The notes beneath the pieces were generated by a model. That model was not told where the DNA came from. It made no database searches and saw only the letters and a list, made by a program, of their open reading frames with translations. From Stomoxys calcitrans (lineage: Eukaryota; Arthropoda; Insecta; Diptera; Muscidae): a stretch of 64,000 bases of DNA. Of this stretch, positions 9,000 through 23,900 are shown one piece after another; position 1 is the stretch's first letter; each line of letters opens with the position of its first letter. Position numbers and translations under genes: made by a program. The stretch spans positions 151,707,990 through 151,771,989 of the forward strand of contig NC_081553.1 of the NCBI RefSeq assembly GCF_963082655.1, given 5' to 3'.

Positions 9000-11900
9000 G
9001 ACAAAACCAGTATGGAATTGTAGATATTATTATTGGCTTTCAAATGAATCAATCCGATTGCAAATCGCTTAAGTCGTTCCCGAGAAAATCGAAAATTACA
9101 TATTCCATCTGCACAAGTCACTTCCAGAATGACCAAACCTAAAAATAATCAATATCTCGGAAACGGTAAGTGCAAGGTAGACAAAACCAGTATGGAATTG
9201 TAGATATTATTATTGGCTTTCAAATGAATCAATCCGATTGCAAATCGCTTAAGTCGTTTCCGAGTAAAACGAAAATTACATATTCCATCCGCACAAGTAA
9301 CTTCCAGAATGAGCCAACATACAATTATTCTATATCTTGGAAACTGTGAGTGCTAGGTAGACAAAACCAGTATGGAATTGTAGATATTATTATTGGCTTT
9401 CAAATGAATTAATCCGATTGCAAATCGCTTAAGTCGTTTCCGAGAAAAACGAAAATTACATATTGCATCCGCACAAGTCACTTCCAGAATGAACCAACAT
9501 AAAATTATTCTATATCTCAGAAACTGTGAGTACTAGGTAGACAAAACCAGTATGGAATTGTAGATATTATTATTGGCTTTCAAATGAATCAATCCGATTG
9601 CAAATCGCTTAAGTCGTTTCCGAGAAAAACGAAAATTACATATTGCATCCGCACAAGTCACTTCCAGAATGAACCAACATACAATTATTCTATATCTCGG
9701 AAACTGTTGTAGATATTATTATTGGCTTTCAAATGAATCAATCCGATTGCAAATCGCTTAAGTCGTTTCCGAGAAAAACGAAAATTACATATTCCATCCG
9801 CACAAGTCACTTCCAGAATGAACCAACATAAAATTAGTCTATATCTCGGAAACTGTGAGGGCTAGGTAGACAAAACCAGTATGAAATTGTAGATATTATA
9901 ATTGGCTTTCAAATGAATCAATCCGATTGCAAATCGCTTAAGTCGTTTGCGAGAAAAACGAAAATTACATATTCCATCCGCACAAGTCACTTCCAGAATG
10001 ACCCAACATAAAATAATCTATAACTCGGAAACGGTAAGTGCTAGGTAGACATAACCAGTATGGAATTGTAGATTTTTATTATTGGCTTTCAAACAAATCA
10101 ATCCAATTGCAAATCGGTTAAGTCGTTTCCGAGAAAAACGAAAATTACATATTCCATCCGCACAAGTCACTTCCAGAATGAACCAACATACAATTATTTT
10201 ATATCTTGGAAACTGTGAGTGCTAGGTAGACAAAACCAGTATGGAATTGTAGATATTATTATTGGCTTTCAAATGAATCAATCCGATTGCAAATCGCTTA
10301 AGTCGTTTCCGAGAAAATCGAAAATTATATATTCCATATGCACAAGTCACTTCCAGAATGACCAAACCTAAAAATAATCAATATCTCGGAAACGGTAAGT
10401 GCTAGGTAGACAAAACCAGTATGGAATTGTAGATATTATTATTGGCTTTCAAATGAATCAATCCGATTGCAAATCGCTTAAGTCGTTTCCGAGAAAAACG
10501 AAAATTACATATTCCATCCGCACAAGTCACTTCCAGAATGACCCAACCTAAAAATAATCTATATCTCGGAAACGGTAAGAGCTAGATTGACAAAACCAGT
10601 ATTGAATTGTAGATATTATTATTGGCTTTCAAATGAATCAATCCGATTGCAAATCGCTTGAGTCGTTCCCGAGAAAATCGAAAATTACATATTCCATCTG
10701 CACAAGTCACTTCCAGAATGACCAAACCTAAAAATAATCAATATCTCGGAAACGGTAAGTGCAAGGTAGACAAAACCAGTATGGAATTGTAGATATTATT
10801 ATTGGCTTTCAAATGAATCAATCCGATTGCAAATCGCTTAAGTCGTTTCCGAATAAAACGAAAATTACATATTCCATCCGCACAAGTAACTTCCAGAATG
10901 AGCCAACATACAATTATTCTATATCTTGGAAACTGTGAGTGCTAGGTAGACAAAACCAGTATGGAATTGTAGATATTATTATTGGCTTTCAAATGAATTA
11001 ATCCGATTGCAAATCGCTTAAGTCGTTTCCGAGAAAAACGAAAATTACATATTGCATCCGCACAAGTCACTTCCAGTATGAACCAACATAAAATTATTCT
11101 ATATCTCGGAAACTGTGAGTACTAGGTAGACAAAACCAGTATGGAATTGTAGATATTATTATTGGCTTTCAAATGAATCAATCCGATTGCAAATCGCTTA
11201 AGTCGTTTCCGAGAAAAACGAAAATTACATATTGCATCCGCACAAGTCACTTCCAGAATGAACCAACATACAATAATTCTATATCTCGGAAACTGTTGTA
11301 GATATTATTATTGGCTTTCAAATGAATCAATCCGATTGCAAATCGCTTAAGTCGTTTCCGAGAAAAACGAAAATTACATATTCCATCCGCACAAGTCACT
11401 TCCAGAATGAACTAACATAAAATTAGTCTATATCTCGGAAACTGTGAGGGCTAGGTAGACAAAACCAGTATGAAATTGTAGATATTATTATTGGCTTTCA
11501 AATGAATCAATCCGATTGCAAATCGCTTAAGTCGTTTCCGAGAAAAACGAAAATTACATATTCCATCCGCACAAGTCACTTCCAGAATGACCCAACATAA
11601 AATAATCTATAACTCGGAAACGGTAAGTGCTAGGTAGACATAACCAGTATGGAATTGTAGATATTATTATTGGCTTTCAAACAAATCAATCCAATTGCAA
11701 ATCGGTTAAGTCGTTTCCGAGAAAAACGAAAATTACATATTCCATCCGCACAAGTCACTTCCAGAATGAACCAACATAAAATTATACTATATCTCGGAAA
11801 CTGTGAGTGCTAGGTAGAAGAAACCAGTATGGAATTGTAGATATTAATGAAATGAATCAATCCGAATGCAAATCGCTTAAGTCGTTTCCGAGAAAAAGGA

Positions 11901-14900
11901 AAATTACATATTCCATCCGCACAAGTCACTTCCAGAATGAACCAACATACAATTATTCTATATCTTGGAAACTGTGAGTGCTAGGTTGACAAAACCAGTA
12001 TGGAATTGTAGATATTATTATTGGCTTTCAAATGAATCAATCCGATTGCAAATCGCTTAAGTCGTTCCCGAGAAAATCGAAAATTACATATTCCATCTGC
12101 ACAAGTCACTTCCAGAATGACCAAACCTAAAAATAATCAATATCTCGGAAACGGTAAGTGCAAGGTAGACAAAACCAGTATGGAATTGTAGATATTATTA
12201 TTGGCTTTCAAATGAATCAATCCGATTGCAAATCGCTTAAGTCGTTTCCGAGTAAAACGAAAATTACATATTCCATCCGCACAAGTAACTTCCAGAATGA
12301 GCCAACATACAATTATTCTATATCTTGGAAACTGTGAGTGCTAGGTAGACAAAACCAGTATGGAATTGTAGATATTATTATTGGCTTTCAAATGAATTAA
12401 TCCGATTGCAAATCGCTTAAGTCGTTTCCGAGAAAAACGAAAATTACATATTGCATCCGCACAAGTCACTTCCAGAATGAACCAACATAAAATTATTCTA
12501 TATCTCAGAAACTGTGAGTACTAGGTAGACAAAACCAGTATGGAATTGTAGATATTATTATTGGCTTTCAAATGAATCAATCCGATTGCAAATCGCTTAA
12601 GTCGTTTCCGAGAAAAACGAAAATTACATATTGCATCCGCACAAGTCACTTCCAGAATGAACCAACATACAATTATTCTATATCTCGGAAACTGTTGTAG
12701 ATATTATTATTGGCTTTCAAATGAATCAATCCGATTGCAAATCGCTTAAGTCGTTTCCGAGAAAAACGAAAATTACATATTCCATCCGCACAAGTCACTT
12801 CCAGAATGAACCAACATAAAATTAGTCTATATCTCGGAAACTGTGAGGGCTAGGTAGACAAAACCAGTATGAAATTGTAGATATTATAATTGGCTTTCAA
12901 ATGAATCAATCCGATTGCAAATCGCTTAAGTCGTTTGCGAGAAAAACGAAAATTACATATTCCATCCGCACAAGTCACTTCCAGAATGACCCAACATAAA
13001 ATAATCTATAACTCGGAAACGGTAAGTGCTAGGTAGACATAACCAGTATGGAATTGTAGATTTTTATTATTGGCTTTCAAACAAATCAATCCAATTGCAA
13101 ATCGGTTAAGTCGTTTCCGAGAAAAACGAAAATTACATATTCCATCCGCACAAGTCACTTCCAGAATGAACCAACATACAATTATTTTATATCTTGGAAA
13201 CTGTGAGTGCTAGGTAGACAAAACCAGTATGGAATTGTAGATATTATTATTGGCTTTCAAATGAATCAATCCGATTGCAAATCGCTTAAGTCGTTTCCGA
13301 GAAAATCGAAAATTATATATTCCATATGCACAAGTCACTTCCAGAATGACCAAACCTAAAAATAATCAATATCTCGGAAACGGTAAGTGCTAGGTAGACA
13401 AAACCAGTATGGAATTGTAGATATTATTATTGGCTTTCAAATGAATCAATCCGATTGCAAATCGCTTAAGTCGTTTCCGAGAAAAACGAAAATTACATAT
13501 TCCATCCGCACAAGTCACTTCCAGAATGACCCAACCTAAAAATAATCTATATCTCGGAAACGGTAAGAGCTAGATTGACAAAACCAGTATTGAATTGTAG
13601 ATATTATTATTGGCTTTCAAATGAATCAATCCGATTGCAAATCGCTTGAGTCGTTCCCGAGAAAATCGAAAATTACATATTCCATCTGCACAAGTCACTT
13701 CCAGAATGACCAAACCTAAAAATAATCAATATCTCGGAAACGGTAAGTGCAAGGTAGACAAAACCAGTATGGAATTGTAGATATTATTATTGGCTTTCAA
13801 ATGAATCAATCCGATTGCAAATCGCTTAAGTCGTTTCCGAATAAAACGAAAATTACATATTCCATCCGCACAAGTAACTTCCAGAATGAGCCAACATACA
13901 ATTATTCTATATCTTGGAAACTGTGAGTGCTAGGTAGACAAAACCAGTATGGAATTGTAGATATTATTATTGGCTTTCAAATGAATTAATCCGATTGCAA
14001 ATCGCTTAAGTCGTTTCCGAGAAAAACGAAAATTACATATTGCATCCGCACAAGTCACTTCCAGTATGAACCAACATAAAATTATTCTATATCTCGGAAA
14101 CTGTGAGTACTAGGTAGACAAAACCAGTATGGAATTGTAGATATTATTATTGGCTTTCAAATGAATCAATCCGATTGCAAATCGCTTAAGTCGTTTCCGA
14201 GAAAAACGAAAATTACATATTGCATCCGCACAAGTCACTTCCAGAATGAACCAACATACAATAATTCTATATCTCGGAAACTGTTGTAGATATTATTATT
14301 GGCTTTCAAATGAATCAATCCGATTGCAAATCGCTTAAGTCGTTTCCGAGAAAAACGAAAATTACATATTCCATCCGCACAAGTCACTTCCAGAATGAAC
14401 TAACATAAAATTAGTCTATATCTCGGAAACTGTGAGGGCTAGGTAGACAAAGCCAGTATGAAATTGTAGATATTATTATTGGCTTTCAAATGAATCAATC
14501 CGATTGCAAATCGCTTAAGTCGTTTCCGAGAAAAACGAAAATTACATATTCCATCCGCACAAGTCACTTCCAGAATGACCCAACATAAAATAATCTATAA
14601 CTCGGAAACGGTAAGTGCTAGGTAGACATAACCAGTATGGAATTGTAGATATTATTATTGGCTTTCAAACAAATCAATCCAATTGCAAATCGGTTAAGTC
14701 GTTTCCGAGAAAAACGAAAATTACATATTCCATCCGCACAAGTCACTTCCAGAATGAACCAACATAAAATTATACTATATCTCGGAAACTGTGAGTGCTA
14801 GGTAGAAGAAACCAGTATGGAATTGTAGATATTATTATTGGCTTTCAAATGAATCAATCCGAATGCAAATCGCTTAAGTCGTTTCCGAGAAAAAGGAAAA

Positions 14901-14975
14901 TTACATATTCCATCCGCACAAGTCACTTCCAGAATGAACCAACATACAATTATTCTATATCTTGGAAACTGTGAG
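9000..14975. repeat. Higher-order repeat: two tandem units of about 2,988 bp (17 monomers)
   Basis: Unit 1 (about 9000-11987) and unit 2 (about 11988-14975) match at a constant 2,988-bp offset. Shared markers include GATTTTTATTATTGG (10072 and 13060), two 149-bp monomers each (9703/12691 and 11292/14280), GAGGGCTAGG monomers, CCAGTATGAACC (11072/14060) and GAACTAACAT. The length equals 17 monomers minus two 31-bp deletions, two 179-bp types and a 9-bp deletion, plus one inserted T. Unit edges are approximate because neighbouring monomers are similar. Confidence 0.88.
11841..11851. repeat. Private 9-bp deletion in one monomer
   Basis: GATATTAATGAAATGAATC replaces GATATTATTATTGG...AAATGAATC. 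The equivalent monomer in the next 2,988-bp unit (near 14830) is intact, so the deletion arose after that duplication or was not copied. It is a single-copy marker. Confidence 0.85.
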
Positions 14976-17900
14976 TGCTAGGTTGACAAAACCAGTATGG
15001 AATTGTAGATATTATTATTGGCTTTCAAATGAATCAATCCGATTGCAAATCGCTTAAGTCGTTTCCGAGAAAAACGAAAATTACATATTCCATCCGCACA
15101 AGTCACTTCCAGAATGACCCAACATAAAATAATCTATAACTCGGAAACGGTAAGTGCTAGGTAGACATAACCAGTATGGAATTGTACATATTATTATTGG
15201 CTTTCAAACAAATCAATCCAATTGCAAATCGGTTAAGTCGTTTCCGAGAAAAACGAAAATTACATATTCCATCACAAGTCACTTCCAGAATGACCAAACC
15301 TAAAAATAATCAATATCTCGGAAACGGTAAGTGCTAGGTAGACAAAACCAGTATGGAATTGTAGATATTATTATTGGCTTTCAAACAAATCAATCCAATT
15401 GCAAATCGGTTAAGTCGTTTCCGAGAAAAACGAAAATTACATATTCCATCCGCACAAGTCACTTCCAGAATGAACCAACATAAAATTATTTTATATCTCG
15501 GAAACTGTGAGTGCTAGGTAGACAAAACCAGTATGGAATTGTAGATATTATTATTGGCTTTCAAATGAATCAATCCGATTGCAAATCGCTTGAGTCGTTT
15601 ACGAAAAAATCGAAAATTACATATTCCATCCGCACAAGTCACTTCCAGAATGAACCAACATACAATTATTCTATATCTTGGAAACTGTGAGTGCTAGGTA
15701 GACAAAACCAGTATGGAATTGTAGATATTATTATTGGCTTTCAAATGAATCAATCCGATTGCAAATCGCTTAAGTCGTTTCCGAGAAAATCGAAAATTAT
15801 ATATTCCATATGCACAAGTCACTTCCAGAATGACCAAACCTAAAAATAATCAATATCTTGGAAACGGTAAGTGCTAGGTAGACAAAACCAGTATGGAATT
15901 GTAGATATTATTATTGGCTTTCAAATGAATCAATCCGATTGCAAATCGCTTAAGTCGTTTCCGAGAAAAACGAAAATTACATATTGCATCCGCACAAGTC
16001 ACTTCCAGAATGAACCAACATAAAATTATTCTATATCTCGGAAACTGTGAGTACTAGGTAGACAAAACCAGTATGGAATTGTAGATATTATTATTGGCTT
16101 TCAAATGAATCAATCCGATTGCAAATCGCTTAAGTCGTTTCCGAGAAAAACGAAAATTACATATTCCATCCGCACAAGTCACTTCCAGAATGAACCAACA
16201 TAAAATTATTCTATATCTCGGAAACTGTTGTAGATATTATTATTGGCTTTCAAATGAATCAATCCGATTGCAAATCGCTTAAGTCGTTTCCGAGAAAAAC
16301 GAAAATTACATATTCCATCCGCACAAGTCACTTCCAGAATGAACCAACATAAAATTAGTCTATATCTCGGAAACTGTGAGTGCTAGGTAGACAAAACCAG
16401 TATGGAATTGTAGATATTATTATTGGCTTTCAAATGAATCAATCCGATTGCAAATCGCTTAAGTCGTTTCCGAGAAAATCGAAAATTATATATTCCATAT
16501 GCACAAGTCACTTCCAGAATGACCAAACCTAAAAATAATCAATATCTCGGAAACGGTAAGTGCTAGGTAGACAAAACCAGTATGGAATTGTAGATATTAT
16601 TATTGGCTTTCAAATGAATCAATCCGATTGCAAATCGCTTAAGTCGTTTCCGAGAAAAACGAAAATTACATATTCCATCCGCACAAGTCACTTCCAGAAT
16701 GACCCAACCTAAAAATAATCTATATCTCGGAAACGGTAAGAGCTAGATTGACAAAACCAGTATTGAATTGTAGATATTATTATTGGCTTTCAAGTGAATC
16801 AATCCGATTGCAAATCGCTTAAGTCGTTCCCGAGAAAATCGAAAATTACATATTCCATCTGCACAAGTCACTTCCAGAATGACCAAACCTAAAAATAATC
16901 AATATCTCGGAAACGGTAAGAGCTAGATTGACAAACCAGTATTGAATTGTAGATATTATTATTGGCTTTCAAATGAATCAATCCGATTGCAAATCGCTTA
17001 AGTCGTTTACGAGAAAATCGAAAATTACATATTCCATCACAAGTCACAAGTCACTTCCAGAATGACCAAACCTAAAAATAATCAATATCTCGGAAACGGT
17101 AAGTGCTAGGTAGACAAAACCAGTATGGAATTGTAGATATTATTATTGGCTTTCAAACAAATCAATCCAATTGCAAATCGGTTAAGTCGTTTCCGAGAAA
17201 AACGAAAATTACATATTCCATCCGCACAAGTCACTTCCAGAATGAACCAACATAAAATTATTTTATATCTCGGAAACTGTGAGTGCTAGGTAGACAAAAC
17301 CAGTATGGAATTGTAGATATTATTATTGGCTTTCAAATGAATCAATCCGATTGCAAATCGCTTGAGTCGTTTACGAGAAAATCGAAAATTACATATTCCA
17401 TCCGCACAAGTCACTTCCAGAATGAACCAACATACAATTATTCTATATCTTGGAAACTGTGAGTGCTAGGTAGACAAAACCAGTATGGAATTGTAGATAT
17501 TATTATTGGCTTTCAAATGAATCAATCCGATTGCAAATCGCTTAAGTCGTTTCCGAGAAAAACGAAAATTACATATTGCATCCGCACAAGTCACTTCCAG
17601 AATGAACCAACATAAAATTATTCTATATCTCGGAAACTGTTGTAGATATTATTATTGGCTTTCAAATAAATCAATCCGATTGCAAATCGCTTAAGTCGTT
17701 TCCGAGAAAAACGAAAATTACATATTCCATCCGCACAAGTCACTTCCAGAATGACCAAACCTAAAAATAATCAATATCTTGGAAACGGTAAGTGCTAGGT
17801 AGACAAAACCAGTATGGAATTGTAGATATTATTATTGGCTTTCAAATGAATCAATCCGATTGCAAATCGCTTAAGTCGTTTCCGAGAAAAACGAAAATTA

Positions 17901-20900
17901 CATATTGCATCCGCACAAGTCACTTCCAGAATGAACCAACATAAAATTATTCTATATCTCGGAAACTGTGAGTACTAGGTAGACAAAACCAGTATGGAAT
18001 TGTAGATATTATTATTGGCTTTCAAATGAATCAATCCGATTGCAAATCGCTTAAGTCGTTTCCGAGAAAAACGAAAATTACATATTCCATCCGCACAAGT
18101 CACTTCCAGAATGAACCAACATAAAATTATTCTATATCTCGGAAACTGTTGTAGATATTATTATTGGCTTTCAAATGAATCAATCCGATTGCAAATCGCT
18201 TAAGTCGTTTCCGAGAAAAACGAAAATTACATATTCCATCCGCACAAGTCACTTCCAGAATGAACCAACATAAAATTAGTCTATATCTCGGAAACTGTGA
18301 GTGCTAGGTAGACAAAACCAGTATGGAATTGTAGATATTATTATTGGCTTTCAAATGAATCAATCCGATTGCAAATCGCTTAAGTCGTTTCCGAGAAAAA
18401 CGAAAATTACATATTCCATCCGCACAAGTCACTTCCAGAATGACCCAACATAAAATAATCTATAACTCGGAAACGGTAAGAGCTAGATTGACAAACCAGT
18501 ATTGAATTGTAGATATTATTATTGGCTTTCAAATGAATCAATCCGATTGCAAATCGCTTAAGTCGTTTACGAGAAAATCGAAAATTACATATTCCATCAC
18601 AAGTCACAAGTCACTTCCAGAATGACCAAACCTAAAAATAATCAATATCTCGGAAACGGTAAGTGCTAGGTAGACAAAACCAGTATGGAATTGTAGATAT
18701 TATTATTGGCTTTCAAACAAATCAATCCAATTGCAAATCGGTTAAGTCGTTTCCGAGAAAAACGAAAATTACATATTCCATCCGCACAAGTCACTTCCAG
18801 AATGAACCAACATAAAATTATTTTATATCTCGTAAACTGTGAGTGCTAGGTAGACAAAACCAGTATGGAATTGTAGATATTATTATTGGCTTTCAAATGA
18901 ATCAATCCGATTGCAAATCGCTTGAGTCGTTTACGAGAAAATCGAAAATTACATATTCCATCCGCACAAGTCACTTCCAGAATGAACCAACATACAATTA
19001 TTCTATATCTTGGAAACTGTGAGTGCTAGGTAGACAAAACCAGTATGGAATTGTAGATATTATTATTGGCTTTCAAATGAATCAATCCGATTGCAAATCG
19101 CTTAAGTCGTTTCCGAGAAAATCGAAAATTATATATTCCATATGCACAAGTCACTTCCAGAATGACCAAACCTAAAAATAATCAATATCTTGGAAACGGT
19201 AAGTGCTAGGTAGACAAAACCAGTATGGAATTGTAGATATTATTATTGGCTTTCAAATGAATCAATCCGATTGCAAATCGCTTAAGTCGTTTCCGAGAAA
19301 AACGAAAATTACATATTGCATCCGCACAAGTCACTTCCAGAATGAACCAACATAAAATTATTCTATATCTCGGAAACTGTGAGTACTAGGTAGACAAAAC
19401 CAGTATGGAATTGTAGATATTATTATTGGCTTTCAAATGAATCAATCCGATTGCAAATCGCTTAAGTCGTTTCCGAGAAAAACGAAAATTACATATTCCA
19501 TCCGCACAAGTCACTTCCAGAATGAACCAACATAAAATTATTCTATATCTCGGAAACTGTTGTAGATATTATTATTGGCTTTCAAATGAATCAATCCGAT
19601 TGCAAATCGCTTAAGTCGTTTCCGAGAAAAACGAAAATTACATATTCCATCCGCACAAGTCACTTCCAGAATGAACCAACATAAAATTAGTCTATATCTC
19701 GGAAACTGTGAGTGCTAGGTAGACAAAACCAGTATGGAATTGTAGATATTATTATTGGCTTTCAAATGAATCAATCCGATTGCAAATCGCTTAAGTCGTT
19801 TCCGAGAAAATCGAAAATTATATATTCCATATGCACAAGTCACTTCCAGAATGACCAAACCTAAAAATAATCAATATCTCGGAAACGGTAAGTGCTAGGT
19901 AGACAAAACCAGTATGGAATTGTAGATATTATTATTGGCTTTCAAATGAATCAATCCGATTGCAAATCGCTTAAGTCGTTTCCGAGAAAAACGAAAATTA
20001 CATATTCCATCCGCACAAGTCACTTCCAGAATGACCCAACCTAAAAATAATCTATATCTCGGAAACGGTAAGAGCTAGATTGACAAAACCAGTATTGAAT
20101 TGTAGATATTATTATTGGCTTTCAAGTGAATCAATCCGATTGCAAATCGCTTAAGTCGTTCCCGAGAAAATCGAAAATTACATATTCCATCTGCACAAGT
20201 CACTTCCAGAATGACCAAACCTAAAAATAATCAATATCTCGGAAACGGTAAGTGCAAGGTAGACAAAACCAGTATGGAATTGTAGATGTTATTATTGGCT
20301 TTCAAATGAATCAATCCGATTGCAAATCGCTTAAGTCGTTTCCGAGTAAAACGAAAATTACATATTCCATCCGCACAAGTAACTTCCAGAATGAGCCAAC
20401 ATACAATTATTCTATATCTTGGAAACTGTGAGTGCTAGGTAGACAAAGCCAGTATGGAATTGTAGATATTATTATTGGCTTTCAAATGAATCAATCCGAT
20501 TGCAAATCGCTTAAGTCGTTTCCGAGAAAAACGAAAATTACATATTGCATCCGCACAAGTCACTTCCAGAATGAACCAACATACAATAATTCTATATCTC
20601 GGAAACTGTTGTAGATATTATTATTGGCTTTCAAATGAATCAATCCGATTGCAAATCGCTTAAGTCGTTTCCGAGAAAAACGAAAATTACATATTCCATC
20701 CGCACAAGTCACTTCCAGAATGAACTAACATAAAATTAGTCTATATCTCGGAAACTGTGAGGGCTAGGTAGACAAAACCAGTATGAAATTGTAGATATTA
20801 TTATTGGCTTTCAAATGAATCAATCCGATTGCAAATCGCTTAAGTCGTTTCCGAGAAAAACGAAAATTACATATTCCATCCGCACAAGTCACTTCCAGAA

Positions 20901-23900
20901 TGACCCAACATAAAATAATCTATAACTCGGAAACGGTAAGTGCTAGGTAGACATAACCAGTATGGAATTGTAGATATTATTATTGGCTTTCAAACAAATC
21001 AATCCAATTGCAAATCGGTTAAGTCGTTTCCGAGAAAAACGAAAATTACATATTCCATCCGCACAAGTCACTTCCAGAATGAACCAACATAAAATTATAC
21101 TATATCTCGGAAACTGTGAGTGCTAGGTAGAAGAAACCAGTATGGAATTGTAGATATTATTATTGGCTTTCAAATGAATCAATCCGAATGCAAATCGCTT
21201 AAGTCGTTTCCGAGAAAAAGGAAAATTACATATTCCATCCGCACAAGTCACTTCCAGAATGAACCAACATACAATTATTCTATATCTTGGAAACTGTGAG
21301 TGCTAGGTTGACAAAACCAGTATGGAATTGTAGATATTATTATTGGCTTTCAAATGAATCAATCCGATTGCAAATCGCTTAAGTCGTTTCCGAGAAAAAC
21401 GAAAATTACATATTCCATCCGCACAAGTCACTTCCAGAATGACCCAACATAAAATAATCTATAACTCGGAAACGGTAAGTGCTAGGTAGACATAACCAGT
21501 ATGGAATTGTACATATTATTATTGGCTTTCAAACAAATCAATCCAATTGCAAATCGGTTAAGTCGTTTCCGAGAAAAACGAAAATTACATATTCCATCAC
21601 AAGTCACAAGTCACTTCCAGAATGACCAAACCTAAAAATAATCAATATCTCGGAAACGGTAAGTGCTAGGTAGACAAAACCAGTATGGAATTGTAGATAT
21701 TATTATTGGCTTTCAAACAAATCAATCCAATTGCAAATCGGTTAAGTCGTTTCCGAGAAAAACGAAAATTACATATTCCATCCGCACAAGTCACTTCCAG
21801 AATGAACCAACATAAAATTATTTTATATCTCGGAAACTGTGAGTGCTAGGTAGACAAAACCAGTATGGAATTGTAGATATTATTATTGGCTTTCAAATGA
21901 ATCAATCCGATTGCAAATCGCTTGAGTCGTTTACGAGAAAATCGAAAATTACATATTCCATCCGCACAAGTCACTTCCAGAATGAACCAACATACAATTA
22001 TTCTATATCTTGGAAACTGTGAGTGCTAGGTAGACAAAACCAGTATGGAATTGTAGATATTATTATTGGCTTTCAAATGAATCAATCCGATTGCAAATCG
22101 CTTAAGTCGTTTCCGAGAAAATCGAAAATTATATATTCCATATGCACAAGTCACTTCCAGAATGACCAAACCTAAAAATAATCAATATCTTGGAAACGGT
22201 AAGTGCTAGGTAGACAAAACCAGTATGGAATTGTAGATATTATTATTGGCTTTCAAATGAATCAATCCGATTGCAAATCGCTTAAGTCGTTTCCGAGAAA
22301 AACGAAAATTACATATTGCATCCGCACAAGTCACTTCCAGAATGAACCAACATAAAATTATTCTATATCTCGGAAACTGTGAGTACTAGGTAGACAAAAC
22401 CAGTATGGAATTGTAGATATTATTATTGGCTTTCAAATGAATCAATCCGATTGCAAATCGCTTAAGTCGTTTCCGAGAAAAACGAAAATTACATATTCCA
22501 TCCGCACAAGTCACTTCCAGAATGAACCAACATAAAATTATTCTATATCTCGGAAACTGTTGTAGATATTATTATTGGCTTTCAAATGAATCAATCCGAT
22601 TGCAAATCGCTTAAGTCGTTTCCGAGAAAAACGAAAATTACATATTCCATCCGCACAAGTCACTTCCAGAATGAACCAACATAAAATTAGTCTATATCTC
22701 GGAAACTGTGAGTGCTAGGTAGACAAAACCAGTATGGAATTGTAGATATTATTATTGGCTTTCAAATGAATCAATCCGATTGCAAATCGCTTAAGTCGTT
22801 TCCGAGAAAATCGAAAATTATATATTCCATATGCACAAGTCACTTCCAGAATGACCAAACCTAAAAATAATCAATATCTCGGAAACGGTAAGTGCTAGGT
22901 AGACAAAACCAGTATGGAATTGTAGATATTATTATTGGCTTTCAAATGAATCAATCCGATTGCAAATCGCTTAAGTCGTTTCCGAGAAAAACGAAAATTA
23001 CATATTCCATCCGCACAAGTCACTTCCAGAATGACCCAACCTAAAAATAATCTATATCTCGGAAACGGTAAGAGCTAGATTGACAAAACCAGTATTGAAT
23101 TGTAGATATTATTATTGGCTTTCAAGTGAATCAATCCGATTGCAAATCGCTTAAGTCGTTCCCGAGAAAATCGAAAATTACATATTCCATCTGCACAAGT
23201 CACTTCCAGAATGACCAAACCTAAAAATAATCAATATCTCGGAAACGGTAAGAGCTAGATTGACAAACCAGTATTGAATTGTAGATATTATTATTGGCTT
23301 TCAAATGAATCAATCCGATTGCAAATCGCTTAAGTCGTTTACGAGAAAATCGAAAATTACATATTCCATCACAAGTCACAAGTCACTTCCAGAATGACCA
23401 AACCTAAAAATAATCAATATCTCGGAAACGGTAAGTGCTAGGTAGACAAAACCAGTATGGAATTGTAGATATTATTATTGGCTTTCAAACAAATCAATCC
23501 AATTGCAAATCGGTTAAGTCGTTTCCGAGAAAAACGAAAATTACATATTCCATCCGCACAAGTCACTTCCAGAATGAACCAACATAAAATTATTTTATAT
23601 CTCGGAAACTGTGAGTGCTAGGTAGACAAAACCAGTATGGAATTGTAGATATTATTATTGGCTTTCAAATGAATCAATCCGATTGCAAATCGCTTGAGTT
23701 GTTTACGAGAAAATCGAAAATTACATATTCCATCCGCACAAGTCACTTCCAGAATGAACCAACATACAATTATTCTATATCTTGGAAACTGTGAGTGCTA
23801 GGTAGACAAAACCAGTATGGAATTGTAGATATTATTATTGGCTTTCAAATGAATCAATCCGATTGCAAATCGCTTAAGTCGTTTCCGAGAAAAACGAAAA

